Assembly (NCBI GenBank): GCA_025618425.1
Contig: CM046839.1
Span: forward strand, 3,819,008 to 3,883,007
Origin: Heliocidaris tuberculata
Lineage: Eukaryota; Echinodermata; Echinoidea; Camarodonta; Echinometridae
DNA length: 64,000 nucleotides
Direction of reading: 5' to 3'
This document shows positions 23,185-35,130 of the stretch, piece after piece. The notes beneath the pieces are model-generated. The model was given only the letters and a program-made list of their open reading frames with translations. It was not told the origin of the DNA and searched no databases. The translations under genes and the position numbers were made by a program. Numbering within the stretch: the first letter of the stretch is position 1; each line of letters begins with the position of its first letter.

Positions 23185-23355
23185 AGAACACAGTGTCCCA
23201 CAGTGTATTCACAGTGTGAAACAAAGTGTGAATTCATCTTCTGTATCACACTGTTAAATTCGAGTGTTTTAACAATGTGAATCACATCTTTACAGAGTCG
23301 ACTATGTGAACACACGGTGAACACACTGTGAACACACTGTGGGACACTGTGGAAA
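23185..23355. repeat. Palindrome built from CACAGTGT / ACACTGTG words
   Basis: The left arm CACAGTGTCCCACAGTGTAT (then TCACAGTGTG) is matched by the inverse of the right arm, CACAGTGTCCCACAGTGTGT (then TCACAGTGTG). The centre has further single CACTGT/ACAGTG words. It could be a small hAT-like foldback element, given the CACAGTG ends, but no target duplication is visible. Confidence 0.75.
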
Positions 23356-23359
23356 CCCG

Positions 23360-25110
23360 ATCCCCTGAAAAAAAAAACAACAACACAAAAAACCCCCCTA
23401 AGACAACCCTTCTGTACTATCGTTCCATTCAACTTATCTCGGTTACATTCGTTTTTCCAAAGATACCTAATGGTCAGGAGCAGCTATAGTACAGGACGAC
23501 CCATGACCTCATACATCACATCCGGGATTTTCGCCCTTTTTGAGGAGCGATTTGATCTTGCCTTAATACCATTTCTTACTCAGAGAAAGGCTATATCTTT
23601 GAAAGAAAGCATTGGCGGCCACTTACAAAAAATGATAGATTGGAAAAATAAATTAAGGGCTATTTTCTTTTTTCTTTTTTTAAAAATTGTTCTTATTCAT
23701 TTACTTCTTTTTCGGGGGAGGGGGGGGGGGGGGGGGGGAGAGGGGTCCGATGGCCCCGTACGGATTTTGGGAGGGCCTACGGCATATTGCAATCAATGAA
23801 TAAATATATTGGAGGTGAATGACATGTTTCCCACGGTATGAGGGCTACTTTCCCCATTCATGTCCATTGAATTGTTAATAAAAATGATATTCCCCCTAAT
23901 TTCGGGAGACTGATAGAAGATATTATAGCGTTAAAACAGGCCAGGGGCCCACATAACAGCGAAATATAAAATGAGGAAGATAAAGGAGGGAGGATTGACA
24001 GATAGTTTGTTTGTTTTTATTTCCATAACAACATTAAAAGTTAAAATATACATGGTAATTAGAATATGTATGGCGGATAGCCCATTTCAGTGGCACTTAC
24101 ATAGTGCCACTGTTCTTCCATGGGGTAGAAGGGGAAATCCGATGAACAGATACAGTGGGTAAAGCGAACATTTTACTTGCAGATATAATAAAAGGTGAAA
24201 ATAAGATACAGGAAAATCCAATCATAGCAATGCCAACGCTGGCTGTGTGCGTTTTGTGTTCCGTATAGGTAAAAGACTAAACCACCCTCCCCCCAATATA
24301 TATATATATATAAATGAATAAATAAAAAAAAATAAAAAATGAAAAAAATCAATTAAAAAAAAAAAAATATATATAAAATACTGCAACTTCTATTTTTTTT
24401 AACAATCAGTGCACGTCGAACATGTGTGGTGATGAAGTTTTTATGATGAGAACAGGGAAACATTCCCTGATGAGAACGCCGATTCATCAAAACGATTACG
24501 TACATTCACATGCAGAAAATACACACCCACACCGACTTCTTGTGTATATCAGGGAAATGTAAGTATAAGCTGTTCCACAAGTTAAACTGTTCCCTTCAGG
24601 AAATTGAAATATTAGAAATTAATTTATGAAAGATGGACGGCACTGCGACCCTTAAAAAGTACCTCCCAACCATCTGAGGATCATTCCCCGCCCGTAGGCA
24701 CCAACAGGAGGGGATCGAGGCACCTATTCCAACCAAAGAAAACATATCATAGCTTATCATATTATTTATATAGATATGCATGTACAAACCCCCCCCCCCC
24801 CAAAAAAAAAAAAAAAAAAAAAAAAGAAACAAACAAAAAAAACCCCCCAAAACCCCCCAAAACAAAAACAAACCCCCCAAAAACCAACAACAACAACAAA
24901 CAACAACAAACAAAACAAAACAAAACAAAAACAAAAAACAAGCAAACAACAAAACATTAAAGATACTTCACCCCTTTAGCAGCACTAAATCTGGGAGTTG
25001 AGTGAAAGAATTACAATTGGAAAACTTGTGCGGATATGAAAAGGATTACAATTTGCTTTTAACATGTTTAAGGAAGTAATAACAATAATTTGGTAACATT
25101 TTATTTATAG
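23360..25110. other. Intronic, no gene; homopolymer and A/C-rich tracts
   Basis: A G-run at about 23717-23738, an AT patch with A-runs (24295-24370), and a C-run then an A/C-rich tract (24789-24957). Gln/Thr/Lys-rich frames in the last are artefacts. No coding resemblance. Confidence 0.5.
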
Positions 25111-25111
25111 A

Positions 25112-28100
25112 TAGATGAGATAAGATTTATTTCCAATTCAGTTCAAACATAAAAATAGAAAGATAAAAAAGAAAAAAAACACGTAAAAATCAGCGGCTGT
25201 ATACAATATAACATTAAGGGGAAACAATCAAAAGGAGTCACCAGAAAAAAAAAGAAAGAAAGAAAAAAAAACCCAAATACAAAAAAAAAACAAAAACAAA
25301 AAACAAACAAAAAAACAAAAACAAAACAAAACAAACAGAATATAAAAAGACAGTAATTGATCGGAAACTAGTGTACGCGAAAAGCCAAGGCATGGCTTGA
25401 AAAATGCATATACCAAAATAATATAAAATTAAAATTGTCAACAAAACAATAGATACAATAAAACAAAAGCGACTGTAAAAATCACAAAATTTAATAGAAA
25501 GTCAATAGATAATTCTTATATTGTCATTTGAATGAATTATTATGTTGTTAGTTAAATGAGGATGAGTCTAGTAAATTCCATAAAACAGGGCCTGTATGAC
25601 GCAGAGTTTGTTTGCTTCTATTATTATTGTATTTCCACTTGTGAATTTTATATTAGGACCTAATATTATAAGCATGTATTTGAGAATTTATAGAAAACAT
25701 ATTCATTATATGGAGACAATGTATGTGATTAAAATCGTTGCATTGGAGACAGGATTTGCAATTTATTAAGATCATATATTGTAAGGGTTTTAATACGTTT
25801 AAATAACGGAGGTGCCTGTGCTAAATAATTTGCTTTTGTAATAATTCTGATTACTTTTTTCTGTAATTTACATAATCCATCAATCCTTTTACCATATGTG
25901 TTGCCCCATATTGAATGACAGTACATTAGATGTATTAAAATAAATGCATTATACAAATGATATAAAATGTTAAACGGTAATTTATATTTCAATCGATTCA
26001 TAATACCAATATATTTTGAAATGTTTCTAGACACATTATCAATATGTTTCTAAATTTTTATCAAGTATTACCCCTAAAATGTTATAGAATTGCAACGTTT
26101 GATTAAATTATCCTTAATTTTCAATACACACATGCCATTTTTCTCAGAATTATTCTTTTGAAATAAAATGAAAATTTTTTTTTTTCTAAATTCAAAGATA
26201 ACTTATTGCACTAAAACCATATTGCAACTTTTGATAGATTAAAAGAAACATTTGCACATTAATCATTAAAATTTCTATAGGAGGCAAGAAGAGTGGTGTC
26301 ATCGGCATATAAATGAAATTTAAACAATGGCAAGAATTAACAATATCATTGACATAAATTGAAAATAGAGAAGGTCCTTAAATGGATTCCTGTGGTACTC
26401 CAGTATCAATGATTTTAAGCTAAGATAAAATAGGATAAAAAAATTGTACATTGTTTTCTATTAAATGAATAAGACTCAAACCATGTCAAACAAATACCTC
26501 TGGCACCATAGTACTGTAATTTCTTTGATAAAATAGTTTGAGAAAGGGAATCAAAAGCCTTAGAAAGGTCCATGAAAATTCCTATTACACTTTTATTTGC
26601 CTTTATTTCAGATATAATTCTGTCCTGTATTTCAGGGACATCATCTACAAGGTACAAGGTATATTGATCTTGATAAAGAACATCGTTTTGGAGTAAAAAA
26701 AAATCATAAAGACGGTTATAAATTATTTTCAAGGATTTTAGAAAAGCATGGTAAAATTGACACTGGTCTATAATTATCAAAATACTGAGGATCCCCTTTC
26801 TTAAAAATTGGCACTACTTTGGCAGTTTTCATTTTGGACGGCTATGTACCACTGGCAAGAGACAAATTAAAAATATGTAATAAAAAATATTACTTATTTT
26901 ATAACTTTGCTAACATCAAAGCCGACATTCTTACTAGTTTTCAATTCTTTACAAATTCGTAGAATTTTACTTGCTGATAGTGGGTTAAAAAGTAAATTAT
27001 CAGAAATGGGATTATTCATAAACTCAATAAAGGTACGGGCATTATTCTTAATAGATTCATTCATTCTGTTCCCAATATTTACAAAATAATTGTTAAATTC
27101 ATTTGCAATAGTTGGAGGATCATCAACTCTTTGATCACCTATGATAAAAGAATTAGAAAGACTTTTGTTTTTGTTGTTTCTACACGAAATAACATTAATT
27201 AATGACCAGATTTTTTTAGAGTTACCTTTCAAAGATTGGAATTTCAAAATAATAGTAATATTCTCTCTTGGCACGTCGCAACTGCATGGGAGTTTAAGTC
27301 ATTACGACATTTTTTAAAAATACCTATTCTCATTTATATCTGTATAATTATTCTCATACTTCTTAAACAATTTATTTTTTTTCTTTATCACCTTCAATAA
27401 ATTTTGAATAAATCATGGTTTTCTTATACCTGCCTTCCTTGTAAATGATTTAACAACCTTTGGAAAATATTCATTGTACTTTCACAAAACAAATGTAAAA
27501 ACAAGTCATATGCCTTTTCTGCATCACTGCGAATATACACTAGACCAATCAATTATTTGCAGAGCATTGCAAAAGTTTACAATATAAACAGAATTTATCT
27601 CACGAAATGTGTATGTCTCTTCATCATCAGTATTATTTTCAACAAAGGGAAAATAAGTTATGCTGTATATTGGGAAATGGTCACTTATATCATTTACAAA
27701 TATTCCAGAATTGATTGTATTATGTAAAACATTGGTCATGATATTATCTATTAAGGTTGCAGAGTCTCTTGTCACACGAGTTGGTTTATCAATCAATGGA
27801 TATAATCCTGAAGAAAGTATCACATTTAGAAACGTATCTGTATGAGTACATTTATAAGTATCTAAAATATTAATATTATAGTCTCCCATGATATGAAAGG
27901 ACTTATTCCGAATATACGACTCATTAATAATAAATTCAAAATAATTCAGGAAATTCTTCATATCACATTTTGGTTGTGTATATATAATTTCAATGATACT
28001 ATGTTTAAGTGAATTAGGTTCTATCTCTATATTAACACCTTCACATAAGTGGACATGCTCAAGTATTTTAAAATTCAAATCATCTCGTACAAAGAAAGCA

Positions 28101-28142
28101 ACACCTCCTTCTCTTCCTTTTGGTCGGTAAGAACGAACAAAA
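25112..28142 (-). mobile_element. Broken CR1-like non-LTR retrotransposon
   Basis: Read on the minus strand: an APE endonuclease (28142-27524; 'FHIMGDYNINILD', 'SATLIDNIMTN', 'SDHFPIY'), a linker (27274-26894), reverse transcriptase (26880-26270) with 'FMDLSKAFDSL', 'GVPQESI.GPSLFSIYVNDI' and a YADD box (26298-26309), then a C-terminal thumb (26034-25729, 'YHLYNAFILIHLMYCHSIWG'). In-frame stops and frameshifts separate these parts, so it is dead. The 3' end with a (GATA)-like tail is near 25112. CR1/Jockey-type clade by motif style. Confidence 0.88.
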
Positions 28143-29060
28143 TTATATATCCATTAATAATATTAATAAAATATTAGTATATCAGGGGAAAGCCAAGTTT
28201 CTGAGATTCCAATACTCAAAAAAAAAAAAAAAAAAAAAAAAAAATGCGTAATTAGATGGGTCGTACTTCAAGTACAGACTACCTTATGTTTTTTTACGAA
28301 TTTACCTTTATTTATTTTTCTACCCACTTTTTTAACGCATATTATCTATTAAAAATAAAACCAAAACAAAAAAAACAGCACCTTCAAAAGTACTCCAATT
28401 TGGTACAATAGTAGCTATTGTTACTGTCTCGGCACCCGTACTTTTTCAACGGAGTCATAGCATCGTGGCGTCATTTAGGCGCCATTTTGTAAAATTCGAC
28501 ATATACTCTATCTATGCAATGTCATAATATAGCCATATTTGGCATGATGCAAGTTAATTACAAGATAAAAAAATAATTAAACATAAGGTGTGCTCACGTA
28601 CGCCTGAGACGGTTATTTATTTATTTATTTATTATTAATTTTTATTTTTTGTACGCACAATATCTCTAAAACGGCTTATTCAAAATAATGTACTCAAATT
28701 TGGTACAGTGGGAGATATGGTTATTGCCTCAGCAAAGATTTTTTTTTAACATAGTGAATGCACTGTGACGTCATCTAGGCGCCATTTTGTAATATTCCGA
28801 CATATACTATATCTCTGCAATGGAAAGTCATAACATAACCATATTTGGCATGATGCAAGTTAGGAGAAATTAAGTGACATAGGGTTACTGAGTACCTTTA
28901 CTTAACTTGCGTTGATTTCTGAATAGCTACCTCTGCGACAAAAGCAAGATTTTCATTTCTTACAAAGGAGTTATAAAACTTGTGACCTTGAAATTCATAG
29001 GCAGTATCTACAGGATGTCTACTAAACCTGTGCAATAGGGACATTCACAATGCATGAATT
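28143..29060 (+). repeat. Two copies of the 'cacaatatct..aaacgg' dispersed repeat
   Basis: Copies lie at about 28310-28570 and 28655-28870. Shared words are 'CAATATCTCTAAAACGGCTT', 'CTCAAATTTGGTAC', 'TGACGTCAT.TAGGCGCCATT', 'TTGTAA.ATTC.GACATATAC' and 'CATAACATA.CCATATTTGG'. Other copies are at 52488-52575, 54150-54310, 54327-54560 and, inverted, 59740-59960. No protein is encoded. An A-run (28218-28243) precedes the first copy. Confidence 0.75.
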
Positions 29061-29130
29061 GAATTGAATTGAATTTTATTAAACCTCATTGATTTACATC
29101 AATATTCTGTTCACAGACATAACAGAGTGT

Positions 29131-29183
<53 letters not shown>

Positions 29184-29250
29184 CTATATATCTATATATC
29201 TATATATCTACATATCTATATATCTATATATCTATATATCTATATATGTC
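29055..29250. repeat. Short (TTGAA)n tail and (AT)n/(TATC)n microsatellite
   Basis: GAATTGAATTGAATTG at 29055-29075 resembles the short tandem tails of CR1-like LINEs in inverse orientation. It is followed by (AT)n (29134-29179) and (TATCTATA)n (29180-29247). Confidence 0.8.
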
Positions 29251-29267
29251 GCCGAAACTACTGGCCC

Positions 29268-29338
29268 GTCTCCGTGGTCTAGTGGTTAAGGCATTGGCGT
29301 TCCAAGCCAACGACCCGAGTTCGATTCCCGGCGGACAC
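29268..29338 (+). tRNA. tRNA-Gly(TCC)-like sequence, possibly a SINE head
   Basis: 71 bases fold as a cloverleaf: acceptor GTCTCCG/CGGACAC with one C:C mismatch, D stem GTCT/AGGC, anticodon stem TTGGC/GCCAA with loop GTTCCAA (anticodon TCC, Gly), and T arm CCGAG/CCCGG with one A:C mismatch around TTCGATT. The A and B boxes are near consensus, and a T6 terminator follows two bases after. Two stem mismatches and an intronic position on the strand opposite the host gene, among repeats, make a retroposed copy likely. There is no encoded CCA, as expected for eukaryotes. Confidence 0.6.
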
Positions 29339-29491
29339 ATTTTTTCAACCTTTGCAAAAATTTCAAAAAGGGAGGACAGCTCTGGGGAACTTTGATTTAA
29401 GTTACGTAACCATTTTTCTCTCATTTCATTTCTCACAATCGTATTATTTCCACAAGAGTTGCCGAAGCTGTTGTATATGTTATTTCCTTAC

Positions 29492-29494
<3 letters not shown>

Positions 29495-29554
<60 letters not shown>

Positions 29555-29555
29555 A
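29495..29555. repeat. (AT)n microsatellite
   Basis: About 30 AT units with one phase slip (TATTATAT). It lies in intron C-D of the sulfotransferase. Confidence 0.95.
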
Positions 29556-30543
29556 CATAAACATACATATAACAAAATACAGATATAAATATTGGAGTGT
29601 ATAACAGAAGTACCACATAATGTCAAATGGGAGGTAAATAAATAACTAATACAACGCAATATATGGGCAGTGGATTCATGATAATTTAGGATAGTATCCT
29701 AAAAAGATATTGTATTATGTTATACTTGCATATCTACGGAAAATGTACACTCAAAGCTTTGAAATTTAGTCTTTTGTTTTATCTACCTGAAATCACAAAT
29801 ATACTAAGTAGGTGGTAACAAGAAATATAAGTCATAATATATCCCCCAAAATATGCATGTCATGATATATATAGAATAGATCTATAAATGACGGTTACCT
29901 ATGACGAAAGATAAGGTATTTCCAGAGGATGTAGATACAGAGAAGGTAATAGAGCATATCAAGATAGATCATAGATCACAATACAAAAATGTAAAGTAAG
30001 TACAGGGAATGCATGTACGTACATCTATAAAGAAATTTATGAATAGATATGAAAAAAAAAAACACAACAAAAACAACAAAGACAAAAACATCAACAACAA
30101 TTCGGAAATACGAACCTTCGGAAAAACGGGTCTTCGGAAAAACTAGTGCCCACGACAAATCTACCTCCAGGATAACTACCCCTAGGATATCTACACAGGC
30201 CTGTTATCCCCGGACACCTACCTCCAAGAAAAAAATACCCGGACAACTACACCATTGGCAAATACCCCCTAGTACATCTACAACACTGGGAAATACCAGA
30301 GGACGACAAATTCTCTACAGGACTTTAACTAAAACACTACGAAAATTACCTCATAAATTAACCACCATCCTGATATCGACTGTCGGGCAACGAACCCAAG
30401 GGCAATGACTAAATTGGGAACAGTTATCATCCGGACAGCATTGAAAGAGGTAACGGTTTGACGGGGTAATTGTCCCGGAAAGAAGGGGGGTGGGGTGGGG
30501 GTTAATTATCGCAAAGGGATAGTTTACACAGTCTTTTATATAC
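29556..30543. other. Intronic DNA with a self-similar short-word repeat at 30100-30470
   Basis: 29556-30045 shows nothing. 30100-30340 repeats short words with drift: TTCGGAAATACGAACCTTCG, 'GGATAACTACCCCTAGGATA', 'CGGACACCTACC', 'CGGACAACTACACC'. The same vocabulary appears at 7800-7860 and, on the other strand, at 52604-53005. No protein is encoded. Confidence 0.6.
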
Positions 30544-30682
30544 CTCTCTACTGGATCTCTTACGATCATGATGATTTTAGCTTGTGGTTGTACAGCGTGG
30601 ATCAGGTCTGCATTGGTAGAGTTTCCTTCCTCAGAACCCCACGTACGCCGCATATCAAACGATGTGCTGATCGATGCATCCC
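30544..30682 (-). CDS. CHST15-like: CHST15-like sulfotransferase, exon C
   Basis: It encodes residues 269-313 with split codons at both ends (Gly268, Arg314). The acceptor is CTGTTTTCTGGAAG; the donor GAGAG/GTATAT is non-ideal at positions 4-6. 'GDASISTSFDM' matches the family's 'GEASASTMWDN'; 'ADLIHAVQPQAKIIMIVRDP' followed by VER is the PAPS 3'-phosphate-binding motif, with Arg309. An N-glycosylation sequon (NST) is at 288-290. The region is short for the family between GDAS and the RDP motif, about 15 residues less than vertebrate CHST15. Confidence 0.94.
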
Positions 30683-30929
30683 CTTCCAGAAAACAGGGTT
30701 AAAGTAGAAATTAAATATTAATAATAATAAAACAAAAAAAAAAAAAAAAAAAGCAAAACATTCACACAAAAATGCAGCACATTCTGAAAACCAACCACAT
30801 TACCCCCCCCCCCACTCCCAAAACAACATAGTCCAGAACAGTTGAAGAATAAGAAAAAACAAGAACGAATTGAAGCATAGGCCTACTAGTTAAAAAAATT
30901 AGTAGGGGCTTATAGTTTCATTTGTAGCT

Positions 30930-31116
30930 CATGTAAAATTTTGGCAACCACTATAAATGTATTCTACTTGGTCCCACTAATCAGAAATATTATGTTGCCA
31001 CTTTTTCTGTTGACCTTTAGTGACCTTAAATCCAAGGTCAAAGGTCAAAGTTATTATCTTGATTATACTTCCTTCAAAGTATATCGACCTTGCTATCATG
31101 AAATGATTTTTTATGA
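30930..31116 (+). repeat. Intronic repeat, plus copy (inverted partner 32920-33090)
   Basis: 'AACCACTATAAATGTATTCT', 'CTTGGTCCCAC', 'AAGGTCAAAGG' and 'CTTCAAAGTATATCGACCTT' recur inverted as 'AACCACTTTAAATGTATTCT', 'CATGGTCCCAC' and 'TTGAAAGTATGTCGACCTC'. I estimate about 70% identity by eye. The pair could fold back in the pre-mRNA across 1.8 kb. Confidence 0.65.
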
Positions 31117-32919
31117 CAACCGCTCCCCTTTTTTGATGGATGCATTATTTTCTTTCATGGCTTACTGTTTTGAAACAATTAAAGATATAATTATTATCAT
31201 CTTCCTGGATACAATAGACTGGCAAAAAGCTGGTTAGCTACCTGCGAGTATAAGCAACATAAGCAAAGCAAGTAAACTTTTACCAAAAAAAAGAGAGTTA
31301 AGGTGATGACCAAGATGTAGCTTGATTAGGATGCTTTGTATATAACAAGTCTGTTAGTTTACTTTGCACGGTCTTTTATCACATTATTTAAATGTATTGG
31401 GCTTCATTAATAAGAGATTGATCTCACGCCCACCATGTCCCTTTCCTTATGTTGATTTTCCAATTCTTCCCAAATTTTAAGGATTATTACTTGGTTGGTA
31501 GAGATTTTTAGTGCGAGGTTGCATGGCAACAGGGTAGGAAATGTTTTCAGGAAATAACCATTATATCATTTGGCCTGCGTTGTAAAGTACAATCTCGTGA
31601 TATCTGGCCCCTCCCGCGACAGAGAAAGTACCCCTTATGACATGAACATTGCCCCTTCTACTCTGCCGTTTCCCCTCTGTACCATACTTCTTCTCCCTAT
31701 GATTTAATGTGACTGGCCGATAAGAGGAAAGTTCTGGTAACTAAAATCATCCTTTCTTGTAAAATGTATGTCTGCAGGTCTTGTGGATGACGGACCTAAT
31801 ACTAACAATAATATAAAAAAAAACAACAAAAAAACGGGGGGGGGGGCTTGTTTCTAGAGAAAAGCCATATTACACTTGGTTATACTTTGAGATAGTGATA
31901 ACAGAAAGCATACAAAACAGATATTGGCCTTCTTATCTATTAAATAAATGGCATCTTTAATGTCATGAGCACAGCTATAACATTTATAATGTTTTGTTTG
32001 TTTTTCAAAGATAGCGCTTATATCTGTAATGCCAGACATTCCTGGAGCTCCAAAAATATGAATAGCGTATCAAATACCCTTACACCTGGGTGGAGGGTGT
32101 GAAATGAAGATTTATGTCTTCTCAACGGTAGTTAGTATCGGGCTTGGATTCAAACCCCTGAACCTCTTCATTAAAAGTCAAGTGAGTTAACAAATAATAC
32201 AACGACAACTCCACGCATAGGTGTAAACTAAGGCCACACCATTTAAAGAAGTGATGATCGTACAACTGTAGGGTCAATTGTCTCACAGAGAAAGGGCATT
32301 TTTGTTTGTCGCGGGAGGGAAGATTCCTGAAGAAGGGGTAGTTTTACCACCAACTTGATTTTTCTTTAATAAGATAGGTCTAGGTCAGAATGTGTAAAAG
32401 ATGTAACCAAAATCAAGTCAGAATACATCCAGATGAACATCATGGAGCATGCAGAGTGTTTTACACTCAAAAGTTTCATTTAATTTGATGCATGTATTCT
32501 GCAACAAAAGAGAACACCCCACCCCTTAAAATTCTCCTATTATCAGCTGGGCCTTGAGTATGTAACTCATTCGTAACAAAGACAAAGGCCCTTTCTTTAA
32601 TTATGAGTATATCTGTTTTCTATGCTTTATTCCATAATCACAGTTTCACCCAATAACAGAGCCAAATACTGATTTTTAAAGTAGAAGTTTAAAAAAAGTC
32701 AATTCATGATGGTATATCAATCTTTTCCACAAAGATGTTGTAGCAGCCCTTCTCCCCCAAGTGCTCCTTTTTTGGACCCCATCCCACTTTGGAGAAAAAA
32801 AAGAAGAAATGTTCCGCGAACCCGAAGAGACATTAATTCTTGATTGTAACATGACAGATTGTTTACATAAATTTTCACATTACAAACATTTGAGAGGTCT
32901 AACAACAAAACCAATGGCA

Positions 32920-33090
32920 GATATCATGTTCCTTGAAAAATTTGCTACATTTTGATACCGAGGTCGACATACTTTCAATGAATGATAGTCAAGATAGTGA
33001 CCTTTTACCTTCGAAAAAAATGGCAACTCCGTTTTTCTGGTGGGACCATGTAGAATACATTTAAAGTGGTTTTCAAAAATTAACATGATA
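32920..33090 (-). repeat. Intronic repeat, minus copy
   Basis: The inverted partner of 30930-31116, described there. It lacks part of the GGTCAAAGGTCA section. Confidence 0.65.
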
Positions 33091-33404
33091 CGAACTCAAT
33101 TATTTAGTACATAGGCCTCTCCAATAAGTTCTGAACATATTTCTTGCCTGTTAAATAATTATATTTGATTGATACACGTCTATAAAAATCTGATTAACAA
33201 CAATAAAACAACATTGACAATTCCAACAAATCCGGTGTCTGAGAATATGACGCGATGCACATGGAAACAGAGGACTATATCACTTAAGTATACAGTTTTT
33301 AAGTCAATGCTCTGTATTTTGCTTCGCCTTGGTGCCCTTTTACTAATATGCAAGTCTGGTTTCATGTATTCGGTACACAATGTAATATCCATTCTACAGC
33401 TTAC

Positions 33405-33795
33405 CAAAAACCTTTGGATAAGTGACGTCACCGTCAGAGTTCTGAGATGGATTAGACTCAATCGTTTTCACCCCAAAGGTCTTGTACCAGTTGAGATACC
33501 AGTCTACGGGCGAATCATCGTTCTTTCCAGTCATCTTTCGTATTTGATGGACTTCTTTCCCATGAATGGGCACTCCAGTAAAACCATGTCTACGCCATGC
33601 CCACCAGTGCGGTTCCTTGGGGACGCTTGCCACTACATCAGGGTGTTGCGTGATCTTATCCCACAGTTCTGTCGTGCCACATTTAGCCATGCCGATGATG
33701 TAGAAATAAGGCAAGCAATAAAGTTCATTCTGTTTACTGAACCAGCATGGACTCTTATACTCCGGCAAAAACTGGCGAGGAATTTTCTTGAAAAC
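33405..33795 (-). CDS. CHST15-like: CHST15-like sulfotransferase, exon B (PAPS 5' site)
   Basis: It encodes residues 138-267 plus the first base of Gly268. The acceptor is TTTTATTCACAG; the donor is G/GTAAGC. In order: 'IPRQFLPEYKSPCWF' (family 'IP..F.P.FKSPCW'), 'LPYFYIIGMAKCGTTELWD' (the PAPS 5'-phosphosulfate loop, residues 164-182, with Lys175 and G177-T178-T179; Ala174 replaces the usual Pro) and 'KEPHWW' (197-202), the family hallmark. The insertion of vertebrate CHST15 between the CW and LPHFYI blocks is missing here, as in many invertebrate paralogs. A 210-codon frame on the opposite strand is its shadow. Confidence 0.96.
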
Positions 33796-35130
33796 CTGTG
33801 AATAAAATCAGAGTATATATATAAAGCAATTTTAAACCACTGGCGAGAATCTTGGTACTGTCAAACAGAAAGGACCAGAAGATTTTCTAATCCGATGACT
33901 AACAATTTCGGAATTTAATGAATATGCAGAAAAAAAAAATCATTGCAGTGAAATTAATAATTAATTTTGATAGTTACAAGTGATGATGACCTTTCATCGT
34001 ATTCTTTAAATTTTATTAACATTACACTGTGGCGGACAAAATAAGGGGGCAGGAGCTGCGAGCAACCTTTACCTGAAAGCCCTGAACCCATTACTGTCAT
34101 GACTGTTGTGTGAATACACAGTAACGTGTGGTAGTGTGACCATATTTCGCGCGTGACCTAAGATCGCGCGCGTGGCATTTATCTCAAAAAATGAAAAAAA
34201 GATTTAGAGAATCTGAGTGCACCATTAGATAGAGGAAGCTATAATTACCTAGGGACGATATTTTCTTTTGAACTGGGTGAAAATTATTCAGATACTGACA
34301 AAAGATCGAAAAATTTTGCTACTTTTTGACTCAGTTTCCGAAAAATAGGAAGTTACCGAAAAGGATCTAGAAATCCTCATTTTGAGAGTAGATGTCATCA
34401 AACTTGTAAGTAAAATGTAATACCAAATTATTGTATGATATTTTGTCTTGCAAATGATGCAGTTATCTTACCTTTAATGGATTGAAACGTTGGATAACGT
34501 AGATGTAAACTCACGTGCGCAAAATTAGGTCTCATGGTTTTTATGCCTTTTTTTTTTCAGTTCCAACGCGATGCGATCCGCATAGGATTTTGAGACCGTG
34601 ATACATTCGATATTCTTCGTCGATAAGTTTTCATTTTTGAACCATTTTTAGTCCTTTCCGTTTGGTATAAATATATCTAAATAAATTATTGTAGAGTATG
34701 AGAAATCATGGATCGAATATCACATTCTTTAAAAAAAATTAAACGTGTGCGAAATTTGGTCACCCCATTCAAAGCTATAATGGCATTTTAAACAGAAATG
34801 AGTAGAAAACTGCAAATCATAAGATGCATAGTTTCTCTGTAATACGAGATGGAAATCATTTCCATTAACTTTCTTTTTGCTGGTAATTGAGTTGTTGCTT
34901 TCAATCTAGCTTATAGCTTGTTATTACATGTATGTATCAATCTGCCATGAGCCAGTATCGGTTCATGGACCTGCTTTTTCATTGTGTGTACAATCTGTTC
35001 CATTTTCTCTAAAAATGAAGATATTATTACAAGTATCCATTCCAAGAGGGTCCCTTTTTGATATTCTTGTATATTCATGGTATTAGGCTATGTACAGTGA
35101 ACTTCGTAAAAATCAAATTTGTGTACTTAC
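33796..35130 (-). other. Intron A-B of the sulfotransferase
   Basis: GTAAGT to TTCACAG, phase 0, 1335 bp. A small CpG-rich phrase (cgcgcgtgacctaagatcgcgcgcgtgg) lies near 34148-34176. Nothing else is recognised. Confidence 0.85.

Larger units (their letters stand above)
23087..30543 (-). other. Intron C-D of the sulfotransferase (7457 bp), transposon-rich
   Basis: From GTATAT to GACAG, phase 2. It holds a palindrome (23185-23355), a broken CR1-like LINE (25.1-28.1 kb), two copies of a 'cacaatatct..aaaacggctt' repeat (28.3-28.9 kb), AT microsatellites, a tRNA-like sequence (29268-29338) and a self-similar repeat (30.1-30.47 kb). It accounts for half of the gene length. Confidence 0.85.
30683..33404 (-). 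other. Intron B-C of the sulfotransferase
   Basis: GTAAGC to GGAAG, phase 1, 2722 bp. It contains an A-run (30728-30752), a short C-run (30805), a G-run (31837) and an inverted pair of ~180 bp repeats (30930-31116 and 32920-33090). No other coding segment is seen. Confidence 0.85.

Noticed and set aside
23157..23432. 91-codon minus-strand frame next to exon D of the sulfotransferase
   Set aside because: It is built from the CACAGTGT palindrome (Val/Cys/His/Ser repeats) and is not linked to the exon by splice sites.
33169..33801. 210-codon plus-strand open frame
   Set aside because: It is the antisense shadow of sulfotransferase exon B, which has family motifs and splice sites on the minus strand.
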